From contig JAHHHW010000131.1 in assembly GCA_019359115.1 (NCBI GenBank), positions 31,873-95,872 on the forward strand: DNA of 64,000 bases. Direction: 5' to 3'. Every line of letters begins with the position of its first letter. The stretch's first letter is position 1. Origin of the DNA: Pelatocladus maniniholoensis HA4357-MV3. Its GTDB lineage: Bacteria > Cyanobacteriota > Cyanobacteriia > Cyanobacteriales > Nostocaceae. The translations under genes and the position numbers were made by a program. Shown here piece after piece: positions 1 through 9,562 of the stretch. The notes under the pieces were generated by a model. The model made no database searches. It was not told where the DNA came from and worked only from the letters and a program-made list of their open reading frames with translations.

Positions 1-283
1 AATAAGCATAAGCAAGGCTTTTTATCTAGGTTGTAGACCAAAATACTGAACCTCACTAACTTGCAATCCATCGTAATTAGTTCTGCCAATAACTTAGATT
101 GTGCAAACGCTGAGTATATAGTGTAGTGATTTCTTTGAAGAAATTCTGAGTTAATGCAAGTAATTTTTATTTATCTTTGATTACACTAACGAGAATAAGT
201 AGCTTTAGCAAGAGAATATTTATAGAGATTAATTATTAATTATTTTTTTAGTATCAGTTTTAGTTATTAAAATTATTGATATT

Positions 284-486
284 AGGACTTACGCGTTGAC
301 AGAAAAGTCAAAATAGCAGCTATGATTTTCAGCGCTTCTAGCCTGATTTTTCTATTCCTCACCAAGCGATGTCTAGCGACAAGCCGCGTAGCGTCTACGC
401 AATGAACAAACGGTCTTTATAAAAGCCTGAAATAAGGTACTTACGTTAATACACAAGATGATTCGTTTGTACAGTGCGTAAGTCCT
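284..486. repeat. MITE-like element with 11-bp terminal inverted repeats
   Basis: AGGACTTACGC at 284-294 is mirrored exactly by GCGTAAGTCCT at 476-486, enclosing 203 bp with no open frame. Inside, around 380-400, is a short GCGTAGCGTCTACGC palindrome of the type scattered through this genome. No clear target duplication is seen. This is the only structured object in the first 715 bases; the rest is AT-rich and is probably the upstream region of the receptor gene that follows. Confidence 0.55.
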
Positions 487-715
487 ACACTTCACCGTGT
501 CAATCCCCGCTCCCTATTCATCAAGCAATTATCTGGATTAGGAGTAATTATTACTTGGCATCCATAACTAAAGAAAAAAGATTATTAATTATCTTGTGCA
601 TTGTGTCACTCCATAATATGATTCAAATAACTTAAACTAAATGACAATTATTTGCAAAATTAGTCATTATGTCTTCAAGTACAGGCCAGTAGTGTGATTG
701 AGTGAAAGCGGATAA

Positions 716-3511
716 ATGAAGTTAGATAGATTTTTTCAAAGCCTGCTGCTGACAGGTGTGGTTGTTGTTTTTATAAGTACTCCTGTTAAAGCTCAGGATG
801 CAAGAGAGGATATTCAAGGTCGATCTTCTACCCAGACGTCAGGGAAATCTACATTGGGTAAAGAATTTGTGATCACCAAATCTCCGAGATTAGTTTCCAA
901 TACTAGAAAAACCAAACTGCAAAAGTCTCAGATTCCAAGTTCACAGCAAAGAGCAAAGTCGGATAAAACAACTAAAAATATTCCTCAACTCAGAAAAATC
1001 CAACTTCCCGCTACTAACGCCGAAAGGTTAGTACAGTCACCAACACCAACTAACCCTGCTAACCCACAACAAAGAGGTGGAGAGCAAGTTATATCAATCA
1101 CGGGAGTTAAGGCGAATTCCACACAGACAGGTGTAGAGGTAATTTTAGAAACATCTCTTGGAGAACAACTGCAAGTTACAAATCGCAGTGCAGGTAATAA
1201 TTTTATTGCAGATGTATCTGGCGGACAATTGCGCTTACCTTCGGGCGAGCCATTTGTATTCCGTTCAGAAAAACCACTTGCGGGAATTACTGAAATTACA
1301 GTCACAAATATTGATGCAAATACAGTGCGAGTGACGGTTGTAGGTGAAAACACTTTGCCAACCGTTGAGTTATTTGATGATAATGTAGGGTTGGTTTTTG
1401 GTATAAGTTCGGCTACAACAGCAACGCAGCCACCACAACAGCCTGAAACACCACAAGCCCAAGAACCAGAAAACCAGACACCGCAAGAAGAACCAGCAGC
1501 ACAACAAGATGAGCCGATTGAATTAGTAGTCACGGGAGAGCAAGACGGGTATGATGTAACGAATACTACCACCGGAACAAGAACCGATACACCTTTGCGT
1601 GACATTCCCCAATCAATTCAGGTGGTACCACAAGAAGTCTTGCGCGACCAGCAAGTTACCCGCCTAGAAGATGCACTCAGAAATGTTACTGGTGTTAATC
1701 AGGCTTTTAACTTTGGTTCAATTAACACTTTTACAATTCGCGGATTTGATGCGACAGCAACTAATCTTCTCAGGGATGGGCTAATTGATCCTTTGGCTGG
1801 AGAAGTGACTGAACTTTCCAGTGTTGAACAAGTTGAAGTTCTCAAAGGACCCGCATCAGTATTATTTGGTTTGGGTAATCCTGGAGGAGTCATCAATATA
1901 GTATCTAAACGTCCATTAAGTGATCGCTTTGAGTCCATTGATGCAACCGTTGGCAGTTATAGTTACTATCGGGGTGCAATTGATTTATCGGGGCCGTTAA
2001 ATGACTCGAAGACAGTCTTGTATCGTTTCAATACAGCCTACAGAAATTCAGGTAGTTTTATCGATTTCTATAATGGTGAACACTTGAATATATCACCTGT
2101 GGTCAGTGTGGCTATAGGCGATAAAACTAACCTGACTCTAGAGGGAGAATACATCAGTACAAGAGATTCTTACGCATCTGGCGTACCTGTTGTGGGGAGT
2201 GTATTATCTAACCCTAACGGCGAAGTATCCCGTCATCGCAATTTTGGTGAACCTTCTGATGAATTTGAGCATATAATTACAAGGGCTGGATACAAATTAG
2301 AACATAAATTTAATGACAACTGGTCATTAAACAATGCTTTTATGTTCAGCTATCGTGATTACAGCGACAAACTGACGATTCCCTCAACCTTGGATGCAGA
2401 TAATCGAACTTTTAATCGTACTTACCGAGAATACGAGCTGGAAAATAAAAATTATGCCCTGACAACAAATTTGATTGGTAAATTCTCGACGGGTTCAATT
2501 CAGCATCAGCTCCTATTTGGAGTTGATTTGAATCGTTTTGAAAACTTCTCACCAAAATATCTCGAACGCCAAGCAGCACCAATTGATATCTTTAATCCTA
2601 CATATGGTCAACCACCAGGTGAGATTACTTTCGATGAATTTAGCGATCGCTCCCGCACAAATTCTTTAGGAATTTATTTACAAGACCAAATTGCACTGAC
2701 CGATGGCTTGAAGTTGTTGTTAGGTGGACGGTTTGATACTTTTAACCGAAAATATGAAGATTTCACCAATGACACAGAAAGTAGTGGGTCAGATAGTGCA
2801 TTCAGTCCTCGGTTTGGGATTGTTTATCAACCCATTCCTGCGATTTCACTATATGCTAGTTATACACGTTCGTTTACTCCACCAAGCGGTACATTCTTTT
2901 TTGGCGTTGATTCTTCCTTCGAGCCAGAAGAAGGTACTCAGTATGAAGTTGGGGTAAAGGCTGATTTCAACGATCGCCTTTCAGCAACCTTAGCATTCTT
3001 TGATTTGACCCGTACTAATGTCTCAACAGAAGACCCCAATAATCCAAACTTTTCCATCCAAGTAGGTGAGCAGAATAGCCAAGGTATTGAACTGAATCTT
3101 GCAGGCGAAATTTTGCCGGGATGGAATATTTATGCAGGCTATGCTTATACCGATGCACGGATCACTGAAGATAATACCTATGATGTTGGCAACCGATTAC
3201 CAAATACCGCAGAGCATTCTGCCAATTTATGGACAACCTATCAAATTCAAGCAGGGAATTTACAAGGTTTAGGGTTTGGTTTAGGTTTGTTTTTTGTAGG
3301 CGATCGCGCCGGAGATTTGGAGAATAGTTACGATGTACCTAGTTATGTTAGGACTGATGCAAGTATTTTCTATAACCGAGATAGATTTAGAGTTGCACTC
3401 AACTTCAAAAATCTATTTGATGTAGATTATTTTGAAAGTGCGCTTAATTCTAATCGTGTTTACTATGGACAGCCATTTACTGTGCAAGGAACTGTTTCTT
3501 GGCAATTTTAA
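716..3511 (+). CDS. TonB-dependent siderophore receptor with AMIN domain
   Basis: Outer-membrane receptor of 931 residues that should take up ferric siderophores using TonB energy. It has a Sec signal peptide (hydrophobic core about 8-22, cleavage after VKA), a low-complexity linker, an AMIN domain at about 124-232 (typical of cyanobacterial FhuA/SchT-like receptors), a TonB-box-like ELVVTG near 270, a plug domain at about 290-395 (DIPQSIQVVPQEVL, then VEVLKGPASVLFG), and a beta-barrel to the C-terminus ending in WQF, with the terminal Phe usual for outer-membrane proteins. The siderophore-binding lipoprotein gene follows about 240 bp downstream, so the two probably form one iron-uptake unit. 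The substrate cannot be told from sequence. The family call is secure. Confidence 0.95.
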   Translation: MKLDRFFQSLLLTGVVVVFISTPVKAQDAREDIQGRSSTQTSGKSTLGKEFVITKSPRLVSNTRKTKLQKSQIPSSQQRAKSDKTTKNIPQLRKIQLPATNAERLVQSPTPTNPANPQQRGGEQVISITGVKANSTQTGVEVILETSLGEQLQVTNRSAGNNFIADVSGGQLRLPSGEPFVFRSEKPLAGITEITVTNIDANTVRVTVVGENTLPTVELFDDNVGLVFGISSATTATQPPQQPETPQAQEPENQTPQEEPAAQQDEPIELVVTGEQDGYDVTNTTTGTRTDTPLRDIPQSIQVVPQEVLRDQQVTRLEDALRNVTGVNQAFNFGSINTFTIRGFDATATNLLRDGLIDPLAGEVTELSSVEQVEVLKGPASVLFGLGNPGGVINIVSKRPLSDRFESIDATVGSYSYYRGAIDLSGPLNDSKTVLYRFNTAYRNSGSFIDFYNGEHLNISPVVSVAIGDKTNLTLEGEYISTRDSYASGVPVVGSVLSNPNGEVSRHRNFGEPSDEFEHIITRAGYKLEHKFNDNWSLNNAFMFSYRDYSDKLTIPSTLDADNRTFNRTYREYELENKNYALTTNLIGKFSTGSIQHQLLFGVDLNRFENFSPKYLERQAAPIDIFNPTYGQPPGEITFDEFSDRSRTNSLGIYLQDQIALTDGLKLLLGGRFDTFNRKYEDFTNDTESSGSDSAFSPRFGIVYQPIPAISLYASYTRSFTPPSGTFFFGVDSSFEPEEGTQYEVGVKADFNDRLSATLAFFDLTRTNVSTEDPNNPNFSIQVGEQNSQGIELNLAGEILPGWNIYAGYAYTDARITEDNTYDVGNRLPNTAEHSANLWTTYQIQAGNLQGLGFGLGLFFVGDRAGDLENSYDVPSYVRTDASIFYNRDRFRVALNFKNLFDVDYFESALNSNRVYYGQPFTVQGTVSWQF

Positions 3512-3616
3512 AAGTCGATTTAAATAATTTCGATGGGGCAAATTATTCAAAGTTTGCCCTTTACAATTTACTGAGGTTATTTGCTGCCTAAATAATTGGT
3601 CAAAGGAGAATAAAAT

Positions 3617-3712
3617 ATTTTTAGAAAGAACCACTATCTCAAACTATTTATATTAGGAATAGCTATTGTCATTTTGCTTGGAGCTTGTTATAATTTCTTC
3701 TTTCATAATTAG
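3617..3712 (+). pseudogene. Decayed lipoprotein leader
   Basis: The frame reads about 31 residues with a hydrophobic stretch LFILGIAIVILLGAC, a textbook lipoprotein signal and LLGAC lipobox, then stops a few residues later. An AAAGGAG ribosome site at about 3603-3609 sits correctly spaced before an ATT where an ATG would be expected. I read it as the relic of a second siderophore-binding lipoprotein gene whose start mutated and whose body was lost. It could also be a chance hydrophobic frame. Confidence 0.35.
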
Positions 3713-3747
3713 TTTAAATAAATATAATCAGACTTCCTCTCTCTCTA

Positions 3748-4725
3748 ATGAAAAAAGTAAGTCGTATAATAATCATATTTATATTTGCTAGCCTCACAAC
3801 TTTTTTGTTTTCTACTTGCAATCACAAGTTAACAGAAAATACAGGTAACTTAGGTGGATTATCTCGCCAAACCAACTGTCGAATAATTCAGCATTTAGTA
3901 GGAGAAACTTGTGTCCCTCAGAACCCTCAACGTATTATTGCCTTGCATGTAGCTACTTTAGGAAACTTACTTACTCTTGGGGTTAAACCAATAGGAAGTG
4001 CAACTGAATTTGACAAAACTGAATTTCCTAAGTATCTTGAAAGTAAGATAGGTGGAATCGAATGGGTGGGAGGTACCACTCAACCTAATCTAGAAAAAAT
4101 ATTAAAACTCAAACCGGATTTGATTATCAATTTGAGTGACGATCAAAGTATTTATCCTCTACTCTCAAAAATTGCCCCAACTGTACAAACTGGTTGGGAA
4201 GGTCCCAATGAATGGAAGGAACATTTTAGTTTTGTTGCTAAAGTCTTAGGAAGAGAAGATACTTATCAACAGGCGTGGGATCATTATAATCAGCGAATTA
4301 AAGAACTTAAAGTGGCTTTGGGCGATCGCTATCAAAATCAAAAATTTTCTTATGTCTATCTTGAAGATAGTAATAATCCTATATTTATTAGCGAACTTAA
4401 AAATGTATTTGCTGGCTCAATACTAAATGATGCTGGTTTGCAACGTACAGAAGTACAAAATGTTATTAGTTCAAATGGCTATCTTTTTATTCCTGAAGAA
4501 GAATTATCGAAGATAGATGGTGATGTTGTATTTATAGGAATTGATGAGGACAGTGATCCGAAATCATTTAACAAAATTAAACAAAAGCCACTATGGAAGA
4601 CACTTAAAGCCGTTCAAACAAATCATGTATATATTGTCAACAAATCAACTTGGAGAGAGTCAAACTTAATTGCAGCTGATACAGTAATTGATGATTTATT
4701 TAAATACCTCGTCGATATTCCCTAA
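3748..4725 (+). CDS. Fe3+-siderophore ABC transporter substrate-binding lipoprotein
   Basis: Periplasmic binding protein of the FecB/BtuF class, 325 residues. The N-terminus is a lipoprotein-type leader with Cys24 in the box LFSTC; Thr at the position before Cys is unusual but tolerated. The region PQRIIALHVATLGNLLTLGV and the later VGGTTQPNLEKILKLKPDLI are the standard strands of the N-terminal lobe, and the C-terminal lobe ends with a short helix. It lies downstream of the TonB receptor, and the pair would hand ferric siderophore to an inner-membrane ABC permease that is not in this window. Confidence 0.9.
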   Translation: MKKVSRIIIIFIFASLTTFLFSTCNHKLTENTGNLGGLSRQTNCRIIQHLVGETCVPQNPQRIIALHVATLGNLLTLGVKPIGSATEFDKTEFPKYLESKIGGIEWVGGTTQPNLEKILKLKPDLIINLSDDQSIYPLLSKIAPTVQTGWEGPNEWKEHFSFVAKVLGREDTYQQAWDHYNQRIKELKVALGDRYQNQKFSYVYLEDSNNPIFISELKNVFAGSILNDAGLQRTEVQNVISSNGYLFIPEEELSKIDGDVVFIGIDEDSDPKSFNKIKQKPLWKTLKAVQTNHVYIVNKSTWRESNLIAADTVIDDLFKYLVDIP

Positions 4726-4881
4726 ATTTATGTCCAAACATATCCTATTCGTCCACAAATCTACGATACTTTTTGCTTCCCAATCCTCTAAGCAGCAGAC
4801 ATAGTATAGATTATGATTACTTATGATTAGCTAGCCGAGAATGCGTCAGCTCTCGCTATTACATCTTCAAACAGGACTTAC

Positions 4882-4909
4882 GGGAGCATCCCAATTTTTT
4901 CAATATACC
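4882..4909. repeat. Solitary end of the GGGAGCATCCCAA MITE family
   Basis: The 28 bases from GGGAGCATCCCAATTTTTTC to ATACCG match the left end of the complete element at 28091-28263 almost base for base. No right end is present nearby, so this is a truncated copy. The spacer 4726-5038 otherwise holds nothing recognisable. Confidence 0.6.
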
Positions 4910-5068
4910 GCGAATTACAGTTTATTTAATCCATGATCCTTACCAGGTAATGTCTCTGTTTTCCTTTCCTCAAATCCTACTAGCTAGGCAGTTACCTTAA
5001 AGCTAGAATAAGATGGACAATTTAGTTCTGCCTAGTCCTTGCTCGGGTACAAAGTATCAAATGAAGCG

Positions 5069-5803
5069 ATGATGACAAAATCGTTACAATCTCTATTCCA
5101 GTTAATTGCTAAGGCTAAAGATGAACAGGAGTTAAAATCGCAAATTTCTGCGGAGGTGGGCGAGTATTTCACTGCTAAAAGGTGGAGATTGCTTTTTTTT
5201 AATCAGCTACCTTCTATTTATGCCAGTTTTCAAAAAAGCAATTTTCAGAAAGCGCTGCAATTGGGATTATCTACTAAGCACAATCCAGTCTTGTGCTACT
5301 TAGTGGAACGTCATGCCCCTGTTCACGAAGGATTAGTAGTATCACCCAAAACATGGAGGCTGATTTGTCCCCGTAATGATCACTGGCACGTCATGGCAGG
5401 GCCAATTGTAAGCAATGGACAATTAGTAGGCATAGTAGCCTTGACCCGTGAAAAGGGAATGCCTGCATTTAACACACAAAATCTAGCAGATTTAAGTGCC
5501 CTTTGTCTACATCTATCCACTTGGGTTGCAACAGGAGGCTCACAAACTATTTTTATTTCGTTGAAGCCATCTGAACAAACGAGATTGAATTCTTTTGAGA
5601 TTAAACCTCTCACTCCACGTGAAGTAGAAATTTCTGAACTCGTAGCACGGGGATTTACAAATGCTGAAATTGGTACAGTTCTCAGAATTCAGGAAAATTC
5701 TGTCAAGCAAGCTTTAAAACGTATGTTTCGTAAACTCGAAGTTTCATCTCGTGCTGAGATGGTTGCAAAGCTTTCTTCCTTCCAATTTAGCAACGTCAAT
5801 TAA
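5069..5803 (+). CDS. LuxR-family transcriptional regulator
   Basis: About 244 residues. The C-terminal 65 residues are a GerE/LuxR helix-turn-helix (LTPREVEISELVARGFTN then EIGTVLRIQENSVKQAL). The first 150 residues resemble a GAF-like sensor fold but carry no motif that names a ligand. The frame is open back to a TTG at 5039; the ATG pair at 5069/5072 is a more likely start. It is convergent with the response regulator at 6021-6725. Its place at the edge of the alkaloid cluster makes it a candidate pathway regulator, which is inference from position only. Confidence 0.8.
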   Translation: MMTKSLQSLFQLIAKAKDEQELKSQISAEVGEYFTAKRWRLLFFNQLPSIYASFQKSNFQKALQLGLSTKHNPVLCYLVERHAPVHEGLVVSPKTWRLICPRNDHWHVMAGPIVSNGQLVGIVALTREKGMPAFNTQNLADLSALCLHLSTWVATGGSQTIFISLKPSEQTRLNSFEIKPLTPREVEISELVARGFTNAEIGTVLRIQENSVKQALKRMFRKLEVSSRAEMVAKLSSFQFSNVN

Positions 5804-5946
5804 TTCTAATTTTATCTGACAACAAATGTCGTCCCTCTGAAACTGCACATTTTATAACCTTTATATAGCAAATCTTTTAGCCTTTCTCCGAGAAATGTGC
5901 TAATTTTGTTCGTGAGCGTGCGATTACGACCCTCGGGCGCTCATTC

Positions 5947-5988
5947 TTGCACCTACCTTATATCTGACAGGATATAAGGTAGGTGCAA
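5947..5988. terminator. 18-bp perfect stem hairpin between convergent genes
   Basis: Arms 5947-5964 and 5971-5988 are perfect reverse complements with a 6-base loop TGACAG. It lies between two convergent regulator genes and has no U-tract on either strand, so it may be a bidirectional transcription barrier or an RNA-stabilising hairpin rather than a classical intrinsic terminator. Confidence 0.6.
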
Positions 5989-6020
5989 ATTCAGAGGTTT
6001 GCTGTCAGATCATGTTAATT

Positions 6021-6725
6021 TTATTTACTTGCTAATTCCTGACAAACACGTGAGTTGAATTGCATTCTAGCTGACACATCATGATTATGTTGTAAAACAT
6101 CATTTTTGATTGCCCATAGAACTGCTTCAGTTCGTGAGCTCAGTCCTAATTTTGCATAAATTTGGCTAATATAATTGCGTATTGTTTGATGACCTAAACT
6201 TAGCTCATTAGCAATACAAGCATTATCCAAACCTCGTGCTATCATCCTCAGAATTTGTTGCTCTCGCTGTGTCAAATTAGCATTTTCAGCTTGATTCCAT
6301 TCGCCTTTATTGGATTGAACATAATATTCTACAAGATTTTTACTAAACCATGTTTTCCCTTGGGCTACTGTAAGACTAGCATTAACTAGTGTTTGTGGTT
6401 CTTCAGATTTCAGTACACAGCCTGCTATACCATTTCTTTTTAAAGTGGAAAGGGTTAGTTTGTTATGACTCATAAGTCCTAATATCTTTAGCTTTGGACA
6501 ATTCCTGTGTAAAAAAGCTATTGCATCAGGGAATTTGAATTGAGGTAAATCTAAATCCATAATTATTAAATCTGGTTGAAGCTTTTGATGCAATTTTCTA
6601 ATTTTATGACTACTGTTTGCTTCACCTACTATGATTAATTTTTTTTCGACACTTAGAGTAGTACGAATACCTACTCCTATTAATGAAGCTTCGTCAGCAA
6701 GTAATACTCGAATATTATTGTACAT
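6021..6725 (-). CDS. NarL/FixJ-type response regulator
   Basis: Two-domain response regulator, 234 residues from the chosen start. The receiver has the acidic pair D11/E12, phospho-acceptor D57 (in IIMDLDLP) and the conserved Lys in CVLKSEEP. The output domain at about 150-215 is a LuxR-type HTH (LTQREQQILRMIARGLDN). An upstream in-frame ATG at 6743 exists, but a GAGGAAGGG ribosome site lies correctly before the ATG at 6725, so I prefer that one. No histidine kinase gene is adjacent, so the partner is unknown. It and the LuxR gene are the only regulators beside the alkaloid cluster. Confidence 0.85.
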   Translation of the reverse strand: MYNNIRVLLADEASLIGVGIRTTLSVEKKLIIVGEANSSHKIRKLHQKLQPDLIIMDLDLPQFKFPDAIAFLHRNCPKLKILGLMSHNKLTLSTLKRNGIAGCVLKSEEPQTLVNASLTVAQGKTWFSKNLVEYYVQSNKGEWNQAENANLTQREQQILRMIARGLDNACIANELSLGHQTIRNYISQIYAKLGLSSRTEAVLWAIKNDVLQHNHDVSARMQFNSRVCQELASK

Positions 6726-6743
6726 CTGTATACCCTTCCTCAT

Positions 6744-7878
6744 ATTTGGTTTTCAGGGAATATTTAGTTAGATTTACGTGCCTTATCATCCCTCATAAAT
6801 AATTTCGCACTCCCATAGTATTTTTAAAGGAACTTATTGAATGACACTGCAAAAAACATTAGAGAGTCTGTACCAAATTTGATCCATGTATCACCTCTAT
6901 GGCAAGTACGGCTGACTTATGATTGCTGGCTAGAAAAAGACATTGCTAAATTTTATAGGCTATCAACAAATCATTGATGGACAAAGCCACTTGAATTTAA
7001 ATTGTGCATCTGCTGTCGGAAATTGCCAGTTAACTATAAGTTCCCTTGCTTTACGCATTTAGACTGGCAATTTTTTCCTCAAAGTCACTTTGTTAAAAAG
7101 TCTTTCTGTCAAAACACTCACAGGTTAAAGCCATCGGTAACAGGTTGATATAATCAATATTTTGTCGATTAACTAACTATTAATCAAAACTTCGTCAAAA
7201 TCGTTGTAGGAAACACTATTTTGAGGAAGCTGTTGCGTAATATTTAAACGCTTCATTTATTTTTGCCCTCAAAACATATTACAAACATATTTCCCACATT
7301 TTCAGCGTGACATTAATCGACAAAATCAAACTGATTTTAACCTGTGACTAATACCAAGCATTATAACCCCGCTTTTAACATGTACATCGTAACAAGATAA
7401 ATTTTTAAATATTTCTGTAATAAACAGAACCGTAATGATACTAAAATGTGTATTATTATTGACACTAAAATATACAGCGTTTTAATTTATACTTTTTATA
7501 AAATTATTTTTTGTTCACTTATCCCAGATATTGATAAAATTTATCATTAAATAATATTATTATGAACTAGCTTTTGCTTTTAACTACTATGTATATTGAA
7601 TATTTGCTATTGACCCTGTTTGATTTTAGATGAAAAAAATAAAACATATTTATTTAAAATACTGAGTTCTATTTAAACTTATTGACTCAGCAACGTTGTG
7701 GTTATGTTAAAATTTAATGACAATTAAATGATGAAATCCTTATATGTTGGAAAAAGCAGACTTTGCGATTGAAGTATCTTGCATAAGTAATAAATGTATC
7801 TAATAGCAGATATCAAGCAAAAAACTTTTTTTATTTATTTAAAATATAGCTTAGGTAGGATGTAATTATTCTTGTAAC
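6744..7878. other. Non-coding AT-rich spacer with possible relic of a small gene
   Basis: No convincing gene in 1.1 kb. A frame from a TTG at 6837 (AAAGGA just upstream) to the stop at 6975-6977 would give 46 residues including LWQVRLTYDCWLEKDIAKFY. An overlapping frame just beyond reads IIDGQSHLNLNCASAVGNCQ, as if one small protein gene had been broken by a frameshift. I do not recognise the family. The remainder is very AT-rich. Confidence 0.3.
7022..7076 (+). terminator. Possible intrinsic terminator
   Basis: ATTGCCAGT at 7022-7030 pairs with ACTGGCAAT at 7063-7071 and is followed by a run of T. The loop of about 32 bases is long. It would end transcription coming through the relic frame upstream. 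Confidence 0.35.
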
Positions 7879-8073
7879 GTGCATGAGTCTGTGTTTTTAA
7901 AAGCGTCCCACCACGCTGTCTTTTTGCTTTTATATATGAATGGAAGTAAACATGTATCTGCTTCTACCCTGTTTTCTGTATTTCTTAGAAGAGTAGTAAA
8001 AAACAAAACCTATGAAGGTAGGTTTTATGGTATTCATGAAGATAACCTCAATAAGTTTAGATAACAATTTAAT

Positions 8074-8094
8074 AAAAAAGTACATGTGTAACTG
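8074..8094 (+). promoter_or_regulatory. Shared 21-bp motif, copy 1 (upstream of P2)
   Basis: Six A followed by GTACATGTGTAACTG. It differs at two positions from the identical copies at 18574-18594 (before the halogenase) and 26887-26907 (before I1). This copy also carries a short dyad GTACA-8-TGTAC. It lies about 380 bp before the P2 start and is a candidate operator or promoter element of the cluster. Confidence 0.5.
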
Positions 8095-8119
8095 TACAAA
8101 TTTTTTAGGATAAAGCTAA

Positions 8120-8145
8120 ATTAGTACATGATGTAATGTACTAAT
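8120..8145. promoter_or_regulatory. 10-bp dyad ATTAGTACAT / ATGTACTAAT
   Basis: Perfect 10-base arms separated by GATGTA, 26 bp beyond the shared motif. It could be a dimeric regulator site for the P2-ispH transcript. Function is inferred from symmetry and position only. Confidence 0.35.
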
Positions 8146-8269
8146 TATCAAAACTCAGGTCAAAGTTAAGTTCTTTTATATATGTAACTATATAGATGAA
8201 ATTTCATTTTTTTAGTTATATTTAATGAGAGTTTTTGATTAATTGAAAGTAGAACAGCACAAAAAACCC

Positions 8270-8372
8270 GTAGACGCGGAGCGGCTTCTCGGAGAGTAAT
8301 ATATAACGGAAAGTAAACTTGCCCAAAAAGCTCTTCAATTCTGCCTACCTGCGGAAGCCGCTCCGCGTCTAC
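8270..8372. repeat. Inverted repeat with 19-bp perfect arms
   Basis: Arms 8270-8288 and 8354-8372 are perfect reverse complements containing GAAGCCGCTCCGCGTCTAC, a GC-rich palindromic sequence that recurs in shorter form near 385-400 and 19910-19930. It lies in the 5' region of the P2 gene. Confidence 0.6.
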
Positions 8373-8471
8373 TGCTCTGTGTCTTCTGTCTTGTCATAAC
8401 GACAATTTCCCACACCTATCTACTATTTTTTTAAACGAATATTCATACTCCTCATGAGGAATGAAGCAACA

Positions 8472-9497
8472 ATGAATACTAAAATTTCTGAACAAGCAAT
8501 CCTAAATTATGAATACTATGAAACTCAAGAAACTAGTCATGAAATCAAAATGATAAATGCTTCTGTACAATCATCAACTTTGAAAGACACAAACAACTAT
8601 CTTACAGAAGCTACTTTTAATTTGTCAGACTACCTTGCACAACGGCAGGAAAAAGTTGAAGCAGCACTCGAAAGCTCAATCACTTCAGGTTATCCAGAAA
8701 AGCTATATGAGTCTATGCGGTATTCCTTAATGGCCGGGGGAAAACGTCTGCGCCCAATTTTATGTCTTGCCAGCTGTGAATTATCTGGGGGCGTTTTAGA
8801 AATGGCTATGCCCACTGCTTGTGCGCTGGAAATGCTTCACACGATGTCTTTAATGCATGACGACTTACCTGCTTTAGATAACGACGACTATCGTCGAGGT
8901 AAGTTAACCAATCATAAAATCTATGGCGAAAATATTGCCATACTGGCTGGCGATGCACTTTTGCCCTATGCCTTTGAATATATAGTAGTTCAAACAAAAG
9001 GAGTTCCAGCTGATCGCTTGTTACGAGTCATTGCTAAGTTAAGCCATGCGGTTGGAGCAAGAGGTCTAGCAGGTGGTCAAGTTGCTGATCTTGAATCAGA
9101 GAAATTGCAAAATCTTGATCTCGCAACTCTTAACTTTATTCACTCTCACAAAACTGGTGCATTGTTAGAAGCCTGTGTTGTTTCTGGAGCACTGTTAATA
9201 GGAGCAAATGATGAGGTTTTGCGGAGGCTTTCTCGTTATGCTCGCAATATTGGTCTTGCCTTTCAGATTATCGATGATGTCCTAGATGTTACTGCAACTA
9301 AGGAGCAACTAGGTAAAACTCCAGGTAAAGATGAAAAGGCACAGAAAGCAACTTATCCTAGTTTGTTAGGAATTAATGAATCTAGATACCAGGCACAAAA
9401 ATTAATTGAGGAAGCCAAGAAAGAACTCGCTCCTTTTGAGAAGAAAGCTATCCCTCTAATAAGTCTAGCTGACTATATTATCACTAGAACTCACTAG
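8472..9497 (+). CDS. ambP2: Geranyl diphosphate synthase-type polyprenyl synthetase (P2)
   Basis: Trans-isoprenyl diphosphate synthase, 341 residues from ATG 8472. It joins DMAPP and IPP, in this cluster most likely to geranyl diphosphate for P1. The first Asp-rich motif DDLPALD is at 130-136 and the second, DDVLD, at 268-272, with the GLAGGQ motif between. It resembles CrtE, with about 50 extra N-terminal residues. An ATG 18 bp upstream (8454) is also in frame, but the GAGGAA there better serves as ribosome site for 8472. ispH follows 65 bp downstream on the same strand. The family is certain; the chain length made (C10) is inferred from the pathway. Confidence 0.9.
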   Translation: MNTKISEQAILNYEYYETQETSHEIKMINASVQSSTLKDTNNYLTEATFNLSDYLAQRQEKVEAALESSITSGYPEKLYESMRYSLMAGGKRLRPILCLASCELSGGVLEMAMPTACALEMLHTMSLMHDDLPALDNDDYRRGKLTNHKIYGENIAILAGDALLPYAFEYIVVQTKGVPADRLLRVIAKLSHAVGARGLAGGQVADLESEKLQNLDLATLNFIHSHKTGALLEACVVSGALLIGANDEVLRRLSRYARNIGLAFQIIDDVLDVTATKEQLGKTPGKDEKAQKATYPSLLGINESRYQAQKLIEEAKKELAPFEKKAIPLISLADYIITRTH

Positions 9498-9562
9498 GTA
9501 GCTAAGTAGTTATCGTAAATAGCTGGACTCCTCCTACACCCCTACACCCACTTTCAATTCAG

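Noticed and set aside
640..658. Fur-like sequence AATGACAATTATTTG upstream of the TonB receptor
   Set aside because: Roughly 11 of 15 bases match a Fur half-consensus. It is plausible for an iron gene but too weak to list as a site.
985..1605. 206-codon minus-strand frame inside the TonB receptor gene
   Set aside because: Antisense to a clear receptor gene, low complexity (Cys/Ser-rich) and with no family resemblance.
7879..8064. 61-codon open frame before the P2 region
   Set aside because: No convincing ribosome site, AT-driven composition, a small internal hairpin and no recognisable family. I consider it chance.
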